From Bog-532 sp963720945 (GTDB lineage: Bacteria > Actinomycetota > Actinomycetes > Streptosporangiales > Streptosporangiaceae), in assembly GCA_963720945.1 (NCBI GenBank), contig CAVRHH010000017.1, positions 1 through 64,000 of the forward strand: 64,000 nt of DNA. Direction: 5' to 3'. Position numbers and translations under genes: made by a program. Every line of letters begins with the position of its first letter. Position 1 is the first letter of the stretch. Below the pieces are notes generated by a model that was not told the origin of the DNA, did not search any database, and saw only the letters and a list, made by a program, of their open reading frames with translations. This document shows, piece by piece, positions 39,271 through 47,491 of the stretch.

Positions 39271-40119
39271 ATGAAGCTTCACCGGCAGCCCGGTGGCCCC
39301 AGCGAGCCCGGTAGCCCCAGCGAGCCCGGTGGCCCCAGCGAGCCCGGTAGCCCCAGCGAGCCCGGTAGCCCAGACGCCCCCAGCCGTCACGGCAGCCGCG
39401 GCCCCGGCGCGCGGCTCGCCCTTGGCCTCGCCGCGGCCTGCTTCGCCCTGTCCGCCGGGCTCATCACCGCCGCCGCGATGGCCGCCCCGGCGCAGGGGGC
39501 GACCGCCCGGCCGGACACGTTAACGCTGTCGAACCAGGACCGCGCCTTCATGGCCGCCGCGGCCCAGGCCAACATCGCCGAGATATCGATCAGCAAGAAC
39601 GTCGAGCTGAAGGTCACCGAGCCGCTGGACGGCGTGGCCGCCAGGTACGTCAGCGACCACACCACCGCGCTGGCCGAGCTGCGCCAGATCGCCGCCGGGC
39701 TCGGCGTCCCGATACCGTCGTCGCCCAGCGCGCAGCAGCTGGCCGAGGCGTCGCAGATCGAGTCGCAGTCGGGCCACAACCTGAACGTTGCCTTCGCCCA
39801 GGCCAGTGTCATCGCCCACGAGCAGGCCATCGTGCTGTTCAGGCAGGAGGTGGCCGACGGCAGCAACTGGAAGGTCAGGGATTACGCCAGCGCGGCCATG
39901 CCGATGCTGAACATGCACCTGAGCATTGCCGAGCAGGCGGCGTCCGAGCTGGGCGTGCCGGTGGCCAAGATTCCGCAGGGCGCCCCGGCGACCGGCGCCG
40001 GCGGAACCGCCGGAGTGCAGCAGGTCTGGCTGTTCGGCCTGGGTGGGGTGGCCCTGCTGGTGGGCCTGGGCATCCTGCTCATCACCCGGCGGACCGGGAC
40101 GACGATGGCGGCCGGCTGA
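39271..40119 (+). CDS. DUF4142 surface protein with C-terminal membrane anchor
   Basis: This 282-aa protein has an N-terminal 30-residue GGPSEPGSPSEP repeat (18-bp DNA repeats at 39291-39370), a signal-like helix (about 47-70), and a DUF4142 four-helix domain (85-240: NQDRAFMAAAAQANIAEISIS, LMNMHLSIAEQAASELG). A C-terminal transmembrane helix ends in ITRRTG. Just before that helix, QGAPATGAGG looks like an LPxTG-type sorting motif with Ala in place of Leu. The arrangement motif-helix-positive tail is what sortases act on, and a class F sortase gene is divergent 200 bp away. DUF4142 proteins are ferritin-like and of unknown role. The 3' end overlaps dinB by 38 bp. Confidence 0.82.
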   Translation: MKLHRQPGGPSEPGSPSEPGGPSEPGSPSEPGSPDAPSRHGSRGPGARLALGLAAACFALSAGLITAAAMAAPAQGATARPDTLTLSNQDRAFMAAAAQANIAEISISKNVELKVTEPLDGVAARYVSDHTTALAELRQIAAGLGVPIPSSPSAQQLAEASQIESQSGHNLNVAFAQASVIAHEQAIVLFRQEVADGSNWKVRDYASAAMPMLNMHLSIAEQAASELGVPVAKIPQGAPATGAGGTAGVQQVWLFGLGGVALLVGLGILLITRRTGTTMAAG

Positions 40120-41176
40120 ACTCGGCGCGGACACCCAGCAGCCGGACGGGGCGGCGGCTGGTGAACCGGCCGAGCGCGGCCAGCGCCGCCTGCCTGATCG
40201 CGCCGGCGTCGACGGTGGGGGCCGCCAGCGGCTGGCCGTGCGTCTCGGTGATGAACGGCGCATACCTGACCTTCACCACGATCCGGGCCGCAGGCCGCCC
40301 CCCGGCGGCCGCCTCTCCCGTGGGCAGCTCTCCGCCGGGCAGTTCACCGGCGGCCAGTTCACCCGCGACCGTACCGGCCAGGCGCTCGACCTCCCGGGTC
40401 ACCTGGGACCAGTCCGCGATGTCCTCCTGGAAGGTGACTTCGCGCCCGTGTGACCGGGCCTCATAGGGCGTGTCGTCCACCTCGCGGCTGCCCCGGCCCT
40501 GCGCGATCAGCACCAGCCACGGCCCGGTGGCCGGGCCGAACTGCGCGGCGAGCGCGTCCGGATCGGCCGCGGCCAGCGCGCGTACCGTGTGCAGGCCCAG
40601 CCCGGCAAGCCGCCTGGCCGTCTTGGCGCCGATGCCCCACAGCGCGTCCGTGCGGCGGTCGCCCAGCACCGCGAACCAGTTCTGGCTGGTCAGCCGGAAG
40701 ACCCCGGCCGGCTTGCCGAACCCGGTAGCCAGCTTGGCCTGCAGCTTGTTCTCGCCGATCCCGACCGTGCTGTCCAGCTGCGTGGCGGCGCGGACCCGCT
40801 GCTGGAGCACGCGGGCGAACGCTTCCGGGTCGTCGTCCTCGATCCCCAGGAACGCCTCGTCCCAGCCCAGCACCTCCACCACCGCGCCGGATTCCCGCAG
40901 TACCGCCATCACCTCGGCCGAGACGGCTTCGTACGCCTCCCGGTCCACCGGCAGGAACACCGCACCGGGACACAGCCGGGCCGCCGTCCGCAGCGGCTGG
41001 CCGGAGTGCACCCCATGCGCGCGGGCCTCGTAGGAGGCCGTGCTCACCACGCCGCGTTTGGCCGGGTCGCCGTCACCGCCGACGATCACCGGCTGACCGC
41101 GCAGCTCGGGATGACGGAGCACCTCGACCGCGGCGATGAACTGGTCGAGATCGAAATGCAGCACCCAGGCAGCCAC
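40082..41176 (-). CDS. dinB: DNA polymerase IV (Y family)
   Basis: This 364-aa translesion polymerase has the first catalytic acid in LHFDLDQFIAAVE, YEARAHGVHSGQPL, and the second catalytic pair in VLGWDEAFLGI. The family's usual SxDE reads GWDE here, with the essential Asp-Glu kept. Thumb and little-finger motifs follow (WGIGAKTARRLAGLGL, VDDTPYEARSHGREVTFQEDI). No beta-clamp motif is obvious at the C-terminus. The GTG at 41176 follows GAAGGGGG. The gene ends 38 bp inside the converging DUF4142 gene. I saw no clear SOS box upstream. Confidence 0.92.
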   Translation of the reverse strand: MAAWVLHFDLDQFIAAVEVLRHPELRGQPVIVGGDGDPAKRGVVSTASYEARAHGVHSGQPLRTAARLCPGAVFLPVDREAYEAVSAEVMAVLRESGAVVEVLGWDEAFLGIEDDDPEAFARVLQQRVRAATQLDSTVGIGENKLQAKLATGFGKPAGVFRLTSQNWFAVLGDRRTDALWGIGAKTARRLAGLGLHTVRALAAADPDALAAQFGPATGPWLVLIAQGRGSREVDDTPYEARSHGREVTFQEDIADWSQVTREVERLAGTVAGELAAGELPGGELPTGEAAAGGRPAARIVVKVRYAPFITETHGQPLAAPTVDAGAIRQAALAALGRFTSRRPVRLLGVRAEFSRPPSSSRSAG

Positions 41177-41311
41177 GTCCCCCTTCTACCCAGCTAACTG
41201 CCGAGCTAAGGCCCTTGGTCCACGGCCCGGATGACCATGGGCCGTGGCCGGATCCGGGACCGCACCGCATACTCACGGTGCTATCTGTCCCCTCGGGGAA
41301 GGAACGGGCTG

Positions 41312-41698
41312 ATGAGTTACGGAAAGGCCATGCGTGACGAACTGCGGGTGCCGACGCGTGAGCTGCGGCATGCGATCCCGCAGGTGTACGCGGGCTACAA
41401 GGAACTTCATGATGCAGCGCTGGGCCCCGGAGTGCTGGACGTCAAGACCAAAGAGCTCATCGCCCTGGCCATCGCGGTCAGCAAGCAGTGTGACGGGTGC
41501 ATCGCCGCGCACGCGCACGCGGCGGTTCAGCATGGTGCCAGCCCGGAGGAAGCGGCCGAGGCGATCGGCGTTACGTTCCTCATGAACGGCGGTCCCGCCA
41601 CTGTCTACGGAGCCCGGGCGTTCGCGGCCTTCCAGGAGTTCTACCGCCAGCAGGCCAGCCAGCCCAGCGGAATCCCGGCCAGCCACCTGAACCGGTAA
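41312..41698 (+). CDS. Carboxymuconolactone decarboxylase / AhpD-like protein
   Basis: This 128-aa alkylhydroperoxidase-D-like protein has the redox motif KQCDGCIAAHAHAA, with Cys60, Cys63 and His67. VKTKELIALAIAV precedes it and EAAEAIGVTFLMNGGPATVYG follows, which is the full CMD fold. The CxxC-xxx-H pattern points to peroxidase or thiol reductase activity rather than lactone decarboxylation. The ATG at 41312 is preceded by GGGGAAGGAACGGGC; the longer frame upstream is not conserved. No operon partner is evident. Confidence 0.9.
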   Translation: MSYGKAMRDELRVPTRELRHAIPQVYAGYKELHDAALGPGVLDVKTKELIALAIAVSKQCDGCIAAHAHAAVQHGASPEEAAEAIGVTFLMNGGPATVYGARAFAAFQEFYRQQASQPSGIPASHLNR

Positions 41699-41747
41699 GG
41701 CCGGCCGGGCGGCCAGGCGACGGTAACGGCCGCCCCGCCGTCACGGG

Positions 41748-42080
41748 TCAGCCGTCGTAGCGAGGCGGGCCCGCCTTCGGGGAGCGGATGCTCGCCGTGG
41801 CGGCGGCCGCCTCGCACGCCGCGGCCTGCCGGCAGAGAATGTCGGCGAGCCGTCGCGCCTCGCCGGGGGTGAGCCCGGTCCAGGTCGCTTCGCCCGCTGG
41901 TGACGAGGCACTGATGCTCAGGCTGACGCGCTGGGCCGGGCGGTGGCTCCCGCCGAGGACGAGATGGCCGACCCGGATCTCCCGCCCGCACGTCGTCCAC
42001 AGGGCGGGGTGAGGGCCGGCGCCGTCGGCGCCAGAGCTCCCGAAATGCATGGCGAGCCTCCGAGCTGCACTGTCCCTCAT
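41748..42080 (-). CDS. Hypothetical protein, about 100 aa
   Basis: This small protein (HPALWTTCGREIRVGHLVLGG, then RVSLSISASSPAGEATWTGL and LTPGEARRLADILCRQAAACE) is strand-rich followed by a C-terminal helix. It is reminiscent of the actinobacterial DUF6907 type, where a sugar/ligand-like beta region precedes a LTPxEAR helix. Possible starts are at 42080 and at ATG 42050 (MHFGSSG). Nothing indicates its role. Confidence 0.5.
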   Translation of the reverse strand: MRDSAARRLAMHFGSSGADGAGPHPALWTTCGREIRVGHLVLGGSHRPAQRVSLSISASSPAGEATWTGLTPGEARRLADILCRQAAACEAAAATASIRSPKAGPPRYDG

Positions 42081-42153
42081 GCGTATGGGGTATCAGGAAC
42101 AGCAGGCGGAACCGGCCAGGTATTCCGTGGGCGCTGTCACGCCGGGCCGGTTC

Positions 42154-42426
42154 TCAGGCGAGGGAGAGGAAGAGCTTCTCGAGTTGCGCGCGATCAGTAC
42201 CGGCCGTGCCGCCGCTGTCGTGCTCCTGCCGGGCGCACTGCTCCAGGCCGGTTGCGATGATCTTGAAGCCGGCCCGGTCGAGGGCGCGGGAGGCCGCCGC
42301 GAGCTGGGTGATGACGTCAGCGCAGTCGCGGCCCTCCTCGATCATCTTGATGACCCCGCCGACCTGGCCCTGGGCGCGGCGGAGCCGCTTGATCACATCC
42401 GCCATCGCCTGGCTGTCCACATCCAC
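42154..42426 (-). CDS. CsoR-family repressor, CstR-like (persulfide-type)
   Basis: This 90-aa four-helix CsoR/RcnR-family repressor reads ADVIKRLRRAQGQVGGVIKMIEEGRDCADVITQ, then IIATGLEQCARQ. The two Cys of the family are present. The copper-ligand His of CsoR (HLxxC) is replaced by Gly (GLEQC), while the EEGRDCADVITQ stretch is close to that of CstR, the sulfane-sulfur sensor. I therefore favour persulfide sensing over copper. The GTG at 42426 has AGGGAG 5 nt upstream. It likely binds ATACCC-TGTG-GGGTAT at 42498-42513 in its own promoter. No rhodanese or copper pump lies beside it. Confidence 0.85.
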   Translation of the reverse strand: MDVDSQAMADVIKRLRRAQGQVGGVIKMIEEGRDCADVITQLAAASRALDRAGFKIIATGLEQCARQEHDSGGTAGTDRAQLEKLFLSLA

Positions 42427-42497
42427 GGCGGCTCCCTGAGGTCCGGCCCGGCGCATGAAGACCGGATCGCTGCCCACCGGCCGGGAGGTCTCTTTAA

Positions 42498-42513
42498 ATA
42501 CCCTGTGGGGTAT
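42498..42513. promoter_or_regulatory. CsoR/CstR-type operator
   Basis: ATACCC-TGTG-GGGTAT is an inverted repeat with a G/C-tract centre, the hallmark of CsoR-family operators. It overlaps a TATTAT -10-like sequence on the minus strand, 72 bp before the repressor start. A looser second copy (ATACCCC...GTAT) lies at about 42627-42652. Confidence 0.7.
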
Positions 42514-42661
42514 AATATCAGGTCGCCGGAATGGCCAACGGCAGCCGCGCGAGCGTCCACGATGCGGGCGGCCCGCGGAAGCAGCACGGCACGGGCCGGG
42601 TGGCTCCCTTGCTCGTCTCCGCCCAATATACCCCATACCCCCGCCCGTATATCGCGGAGGC

Positions 42662-42814
42662 GTGATCGGCGTCCCCGGCGCGCACGAGGGCGGCGTCATC
42701 CGCAGCGAGGCGGCCCGGCGGCCGCTCGGCCCGCTGCCGGTACCGGTCCGGGAGGGCCTGCTCGAGCTGGCCCGCCGCCGTGACCCGCTGGTCCTGCGCT
42801 GGCGTTTAGCGTAG
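42662..42814 (+). CDS. Possible small protein, 50 aa
   Basis: A GTG-started frame (IGVPGAHEGGVIRSEAARR, ending ELARRRDPLVLRWRLA) lies between the repressor's operator region and the glycosidase gene. It has no recognised family and only a poorly spaced GGAGG. It may be a remnant. Confidence 0.25.
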   Translation: MIGVPGAHEGGVIRSEAARRPLGPLPVPVREGLLELARRRDPLVLRWRLA

Positions 42815-42818
42815 GGGC

Positions 42819-43949
42819 ATGGCCACCGTCCCGCCCCGCCTGGCGCGGGCCGCGGCTGTCGGCGTCCCGCCCCGCCTGGCGCGGGCGGCCGTCGCCGGCG
42901 TTCTGCTAACCGGCCTGGGCGCCGGGCTGTCGGCGTGCAGCGGCGGAAGCGGCGCAAAGGCCGTCGCTCCGGCCGCGGGGCAGCGCACCACGCGCGCCAC
43001 CGCCCCGGTCAGCGGGCCGATGTCGCCGGGCACCCCCGCGCCCAGCCGGTCCGCGCCCAGCCCCGGGACGCCGTTGCCCGCGCCGGCCGCGCTGGTGCCG
43101 TTCGGCGGCCCGGCCGCCGCGGGGGAAGGCGTCTGGCGTCCGGCGGGCCGTCCATCCGGCGGCATCCCGGCCCTCTACGAGACCACGCTGATCCCGCCGG
43201 GCGGTACCCAGCCCGCCGGGATCGCGTGGCTGGACACCCCGATCCTGTCCGCCCGGCTGTATTCCGGCTCGGAAAGCCCCGGCGGGGGGCCGTACCGGTA
43301 TACGGCGCCCGTCGCCCCCGCGCAGGCCCGCTCGCTGGTGGCCGCGTTCAACGGCGGCTTCAAGATGAAGGACGCGGCAGGCGGCTACTACACCGAAGGC
43401 CGCATGGTCTACCCGCTCTGGCCGGGGGCGGCATCCCTGGTGATCGGCGCGGACGGCCGCGTGACCGTCGGCGCCTGGGGCCGTGATGTGCGGATGGCCC
43501 CGGGCGTCGTGAGCGTCCGGCAGAACCTCGTCCCGCTGGTGGCCAGCAGCAGGCCCACGGCCGCCGCGGCCAGCCGTGACTGGCAGGCGTGGGGATCGAC
43601 CTGCGGCGCGTCCTCCTGCCTGCACTCAGTCCCCGGCGTCGAGCACCAGTGGCGGTCGGGGGCCGGCGTGACCACCGGCGGCGCCCTGGTCTACATCACC
43701 GGCCCGGCGCTCGCTCCGCTGCAGCTCGCCCAGCTGCTGGTACGGGCCGGGGTGGTGCGTGGCATGCAGCTCGACATCAACCCGTACTGGACGGTCTTCG
43801 TCAGCTATGCCCCGCCGTCCGCGGGCGGCCCCGCCGCGCCGTCGAACGGCATCAAGCTGTTGCCGTCGACCGTGCAGGGCCCGTGGACGTTCTTCCAGCC
43901 ATCGTGGGGCCGCGACTTCATCACGATGTCGGTGCGGCCAGGACGGTGA
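42819..43949 (+). CDS. Lipoprotein with phosphodiester-glycosidase (NAGPA-like) domain
   Basis: This 376-aa exported protein has a lipobox after LTGLGAGLSAC (Cys at about 41), then a Pro/Ser/Thr linker to about 110. A C-terminal phosphodiester-glycosidase domain (PF09992 type) follows: LVAAFNGGFKMKDAAGGYY, SLVIGADGRVTVGAWG, VTTGGALVYITGP and MQLDINPYWTVFV. The family includes the enzyme that uncovers mannose-6-phosphate in animals. Bacterial members act on cell-wall or exopolysaccharide phosphodiesters, but the substrate here is unknown. It converges on, and overlaps by 29 bp, a paralogue on the other strand. Confidence 0.85.
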   Translation: MATVPPRLARAAAVGVPPRLARAAVAGVLLTGLGAGLSACSGGSGAKAVAPAAGQRTTRATAPVSGPMSPGTPAPSRSAPSPGTPLPAPAALVPFGGPAAAGEGVWRPAGRPSGGIPALYETTLIPPGGTQPAGIAWLDTPILSARLYSGSESPGGGPYRYTAPVAPAQARSLVAAFNGGFKMKDAAGGYYTEGRMVYPLWPGAASLVIGADGRVTVGAWGRDVRMAPGVVSVRQNLVPLVASSRPTAAAASRDWQAWGSTCGASSCLHSVPGVEHQWRSGAGVTTGGALVYITGPALAPLQLAQLLVRAGVVRGMQLDINPYWTVFVSYAPPSAGGPAAPSNGIKLLPSTVQGPWTFFQPSWGRDFITMSVRPGR

Positions 43950-44889
43950 AGAAGTCCCGGGTCCAGCCGTCCAGGAACTGGCTGGCCGGGCGGTTCTGCC
44001 CGGGGATCGCGGCGATCAGCGGGCCGCCCGGGGTGCGCGCGATGTCGAGCTGGACCCACTCCGGGTTGATGTCCAGCTCCATCGCGATCCGCGCGCCCTT
44101 GGCAGCCAGCGCCTGCGCCAGGTCGGCGGGGGTCGCGGCCGTGCTCCCGGCGAAGAGAAGGTCACCGGAGGAGTCCTGGCCAACGGCGCTGCGGGCCACG
44201 GACACGCCGCCGCCCAGGGTGGCGCCCCACAGACCCGGGCTGGCCGCCGCGGCGGTCGGCTGGCCCCGGTAGACGAGGGGCTGCAGGTTCTGCCGGACGC
44301 TGTAGACCGCCTCGCCCGGCGCGGGCACGCTGGCCCCCCAGATCCCGATCCGGGCCTGGCCGGAGCGGTCGATGACCAGGCTGGCCAGGCCGGTGCGCAG
44401 GGCGGCGATCACGTGCCCCTCCTGCTCGTAGCCGCCCGCTCCTGCGGACAGCTTGAACCCGCCGTTGAAGGCGGCCAGCAGCCGCGGGCGTTCGGCGCCG
44501 GTCACCGCCGGTCCCGCCTTGACCAGCCCCGTGGCCGCGGCACCGGGATCGCCGCTGCCATTGTGCAGCACGTACTGCACCGGGCCGCGGAACGCCGCCA
44601 CGGTGATCACCGCCCCGTCGGCGGTCCGGATCCGGGAGACGACGACATGCGGCGCGGGTGGCGGGGCTGGCGGGGCCGTCGTGGCTTTCAGGCTCGGGGA
44701 CGCGGCGGCACGGGAAGCGGCCGGCGTCGTCCCCGGATGGGTGCCGGCCGCCGGGGCCGCACCCGGCCCGGTGGTACAGCCCGCCACGGCCACGCCGATG
44801 GCGGCCACGCTGCACGCCAGCCACCATGGATGAATCCCGGACGTCCTCTTCACCGGCTCAAGCATGCGGCACGACGGTGAAGAGATCAT
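43921..44889 (-). CDS. Lipoprotein with phosphodiester-glycosidase domain (paralogue)
   Basis: This 322-aa protein parallels its convergent neighbour: signal and lipobox ACSVAAIGVAVAGC (Cys near 38), an Ala/Pro/Thr linker, then the phosphodiester-glycosidase domain with LLAAFNGGFKLSAGAGGYE, LVIDRSGQARIGIWG and MELDINPEWVQLDI. The shared NGGF and LDINP motifs show common ancestry. Start ATG 44889 has GGGAG 8 nt upstream; ATG 44865 is the alternative. It is divergent from the DUF4331 gene with a 105-bp shared promoter region. Confidence 0.85.
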   Translation of the reverse strand: MISSPSCRMLEPVKRTSGIHPWWLACSVAAIGVAVAGCTTGPGAAPAAGTHPGTTPAASRAAASPSLKATTAPPAPPPAPHVVVSRIRTADGAVITVAAFRGPVQYVLHNGSGDPGAAATGLVKAGPAVTGAERPRLLAAFNGGFKLSAGAGGYEQEGHVIAALRTGLASLVIDRSGQARIGIWGASVPAPGEAVYSVRQNLQPLVYRGQPTAAAASPGLWGATLGGGVSVARSAVGQDSSGDLLFAGSTAATPADLAQALAAKGARIAMELDINPEWVQLDIARTPGGPLIAAIPGQNRPASQFLDGWTRDFFTVLAAPTS

Positions 44890-44994
44890 GAAACAGTCTC
44901 CCGCACCAGGGCGAGCTGAAGACGCGCGACCTGGTCTGACCGGCCCCGGCGGCGGCCTATCGACTTCAGGCCCGCGGCGGGAAAAGATTGCCGC

Positions 44995-46017
44995 ATGTCT
45001 CATCACCTTGATACGCCCCTGGCGGCCCAGAACGGCCAGCTGTTCCTCGACGACCTGTACGTCTTCCAGAGCAACGACAGCACCGTGCTCATCATGGACA
45101 TCAACTCCAACGTCACCGGCGTCTACGCCCAGCCGGGGTTCCACCCGGAGGCGCGCTACGAGTTCAAGGTGCATTTTGACGGGGCCGATTTCGAGGACCT
45201 GACGTACCGGGTGTCGTTCGGCGAACCGGACGCGGGCGGGCGGCAGCCGCTGCGGCTGCACGCCCTGACCGGCGGCCAGGCGCGCGACGACGCCGCCGGA
45301 GGCGAGCTCCTGCTGGAGGGCCGCACGGGCGAGGCGGCCAGCGGCGGCGGCCTGCGGCTGTGGGCCGGGCGGGCCGGTGACTCGTTCTACGTCGATCTGT
45401 CCCTGCTGGCCATCGTCAACGGCGCGATCGCGAAAGGCACCGCGGTGGACCTGTCCGGGTGGCGCCCGGAGGAAGCGAAGAACAGCTTCGCCGGCACGTC
45501 GGTGGAATCGATCGTGCTGGAGGTCTCGCACAGCCATCCGCAGCTGCGCCCCGGGGCCCGGATCGGCGTCTGGGCCGCCACGAAACTGGCCACCGACGCG
45601 GGCGGCTGGCGGCAGATCAACCGCGCCGGGCACCCGATGATGTGGCCGATCTTCTGGCCCGGCGACACCGACTTCTCCGACCCCGCCAACACCCGGCACC
45701 CGTCCGAGGATGCCGCCGCCGCCGGCGCGTACACGGCCGGCCAGATCGCCGCCGTCGTGGCCGCCAGCGGCACCGCAGACGACCCGCAGGCCTACGGCCA
45801 GACCGTGGCCCGGGCGCTGTTCCCCGACGTCCTGTCGTACGAGGTGGGAACCCCCGCGGTATACGGCTTCGCCGCGCGCAACGGCCGGCCCATGGCCGAC
45901 AACGCACCCGAGACGATGATGTCCCTGGTCGCCGGCACGGCCGTGCCCTCCGGGCTGAAGCCGTCCATCTCCCAGCATCAACGGGACAGCAACTTCCCCT
46001 ACGTCGTCCCGGTGTGA
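44995..46017 (+). CDS. DUF4331-family protein
   Basis: This 340-aa protein opens with SHHLDTPLAAQNGQLFLDDL YVF, the hallmark SHxxxxP...DxxDLYVF of DUF4331. It continues as a beta-rich fold (FEDLTYRVSFGEPDAGG, SFYVDLSLLAIVNGAIAKG) and ends with a conserved PMMWPIFWPGD segment. The family is extracytoplasmic or unknown in most species; no signal peptide is visible here. Starting at ATG 44995, it is divergent from the glycosidase lipoprotein and convergent with tetR. Function is unknown. Confidence 0.82.
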   Translation: MSHHLDTPLAAQNGQLFLDDLYVFQSNDSTVLIMDINSNVTGVYAQPGFHPEARYEFKVHFDGADFEDLTYRVSFGEPDAGGRQPLRLHALTGGQARDDAAGGELLLEGRTGEAASGGGLRLWAGRAGDSFYVDLSLLAIVNGAIAKGTAVDLSGWRPEEAKNSFAGTSVESIVLEVSHSHPQLRPGARIGVWAATKLATDAGGWRQINRAGHPMMWPIFWPGDTDFSDPANTRHPSEDAAAAGAYTAGQIAAVVAASGTADDPQAYGQTVARALFPDVLSYEVGTPAVYGFAARNGRPMADNAPETMMSLVAGTAVPSGLKPSISQHQRDSNFPYVVPV

Positions 46018-46051
46018 CAGCGCCGGCAGCACCGGGCTCAGCCAGGCCCGC

Positions 46052-46627
46052 CTAGCGCAGGTACTGTTCGACGGCCGGGCTTACCAGCGCGACGATGTCG
46101 TCCGGGCTGGCCGTGGCGAGCGGCTCGACCCGGATAACGTGACGCAGCGTGGCGATGCCGATGAGCTGCGCCGCGACCAGGGCTGCCCGGAGGCGTGCGT
46201 CCGGCTGGCCGGTGCGCCGGGCCATGACGGTGAGCAGCTCGGCGGTCAGGAACTCCCGCAGCATGGCGGCGGCCTTGTCGTTGGACACCGCCGAGCGGAC
46301 GAGGGCGAGGATGCCGTTGCGGCTATCGTCGCAGTCGACGAGGGTCAGGTAGCTGCGGACGAGGGTCCGGCCGAAGTCATGGTCCGGGAGCGCGGCCAGG
46401 TTCCCGAACAGCTCGGAAAGGCCGGCTGGCAGGCCGGCCGCGGCGATGAAGAGCGCCTCTTTGGTGCCGAAGTAGTGGATGACCAGCGCGGGGTCCACCT
46501 CAGCCTCGGTCGCGATGGCGCGCACCGAGGTGGCGTCGTAGCCGCGCGTGGCGAACCTGCGGCGGGCGGCGGTCAGGATCGTCTCCCGGGTATCCGGGGT
46601 CCCGGGGCGGCGGCCGGTCCTGCTCAT
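46052..46627 (-). CDS. TetR-family repressor of the ABC exporter operon
   Basis: This 191-aa TetR protein has the N-terminal helix-turn-helix TRETILTAARRRFATRGYD, VRAIATEAEVDPALVIHYFG and KEALF, followed by a helical ligand domain resembling the TetR_C_17/PsrA-type. Its start overlaps the upstream ABC ATPase stop by 4 bp, so it is the last gene of the exporter operon. It probably represses that operon by binding the TTCAA-N6-TTGAA palindrome at its promoter. The ligand is probably an exported drug-like compound. Confidence 0.88.
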   Translation of the reverse strand: MSRTGRRPGTPDTRETILTAARRRFATRGYDATSVRAIATEAEVDPALVIHYFGTKEALFIAAAGLPAGLSELFGNLAALPDHDFGRTLVRSYLTLVDCDDSRNGILALVRSAVSNDKAAAMLREFLTAELLTVMARRTGQPDARLRAALVAAQLIGIATLRHVIRVEPLATASPDDIVALVSPAVEQYLR

Positions 46628-47487
46628 ACCGCCGCCGGCTGCGTGACGATGGCCACGAACGCCTCCTCAAGATTCGCGGGAACGAGATCGACGGCCGCAT
46701 CGATGCCCTCGCGGGAAAGCAGCCCCGCGACGTCCGCTGGCGGCCTGCCGACGCGCAGGGCCGTCCCGTGTACCTGCACGGGAAACCCGGCCGCGTCGAG
46801 CAGGGTGAATGCGCGGTTCCAGTCGCCGCACCGCACCTCGGAAACCTTCCGGTCGCCGACGACGTCGGCGGACGTACCGCTGGCGACCACTTTCCCGTCC
46901 ACCATTATGATCAGGCGATCACACTGCTCGGCTTCTTCCATGTTGTGCGTGGTCACGAGCACTCCGGCAGCTTCGCCGGCGGCGTGCCGGATTCCTTCCC
47001 AAAGCCGTGCGCTGCCCAGCGGCCCGACGCCCGAGGTGGGCTCGTCGAGGACCAGCAGCTCTGGCCGGTGAGAGAGGGCAACCGCGAACGCGACCTGGCG
47101 TTGCGCGCCGAGCGGAAGGCTGCCGACCAGTTCTTTCCGCCACGCGGAAATGGCGCCGGGCAGCGGGGCACCCTTCTCGTGGAACGCCGCAGCCGTGAAG
47201 CTCCAGTTCTCCGCCACGGTGAGGCCGCTGTACAGACCGAGCGTCTGCGGGACGTAACCGGCCCGCCGCCTGGCCGCGATCGAGGGAGCTTCACCGAAAA
47301 GCCGGATCATGCCGTCGCTGGGGCGCAGCAGGCCGAGCAGCAGCCGGATGAGGGTTGTCTTGCCGGCCCCGTTGGCCCCGAGCAGGCCGACGACCTCGCC
47401 ACGCCTGACCACGAGGTCTACCCCGGATACGGCCGTGAACGGGCCGAAGCGCCTGGTTACCCGGCGGGCTTCGGTGAGGACATCCAT
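46624..47487 (-). CDS. ABC transporter ATP-binding protein
   Basis: This 287-aa ATPase of the ABC-2/drug-exporter type (CcmA-like) has Walker A LLGANGAGKTTLIRLLLG, Q-loop GYVPQTLGLYSGLTV, Walker B LLVLDEPTSGVG and the H-loop VTTHNMEEAE. The signature loop is degenerate (SLPLGAQRQ instead of LSGGQ), so catalysis may depend on its partner ATPase. It follows the other ATPase by 4 bp and overlaps tetR. Confidence 0.9.
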   Translation of the reverse strand: MDVLTEARRVTRRFGPFTAVSGVDLVVRRGEVVGLLGANGAGKTTLIRLLLGLLRPSDGMIRLFGEAPSIAARRRAGYVPQTLGLYSGLTVAENWSFTAAAFHEKGAPLPGAISAWRKELVGSLPLGAQRQVAFAVALSHRPELLVLDEPTSGVGPLGSARLWEGIRHAAGEAAGVLVTTHNMEEAEQCDRLIIMVDGKVVASGTSADVVGDRKVSEVRCGDWNRAFTLLDAAGFPVQVHGTALRVGRPPADVAGLLSREGIDAAVDLVPANLEEAFVAIVTQPAAV

Positions 47488-47491
47488 CGCG

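Noticed and set aside
42154..42426. Reading the repressor as a copper-sensing CsoR
   Set aside because: The His ligand of the Cys-His-Cys copper site is replaced by Gly, while the surrounding residues favour CstR.
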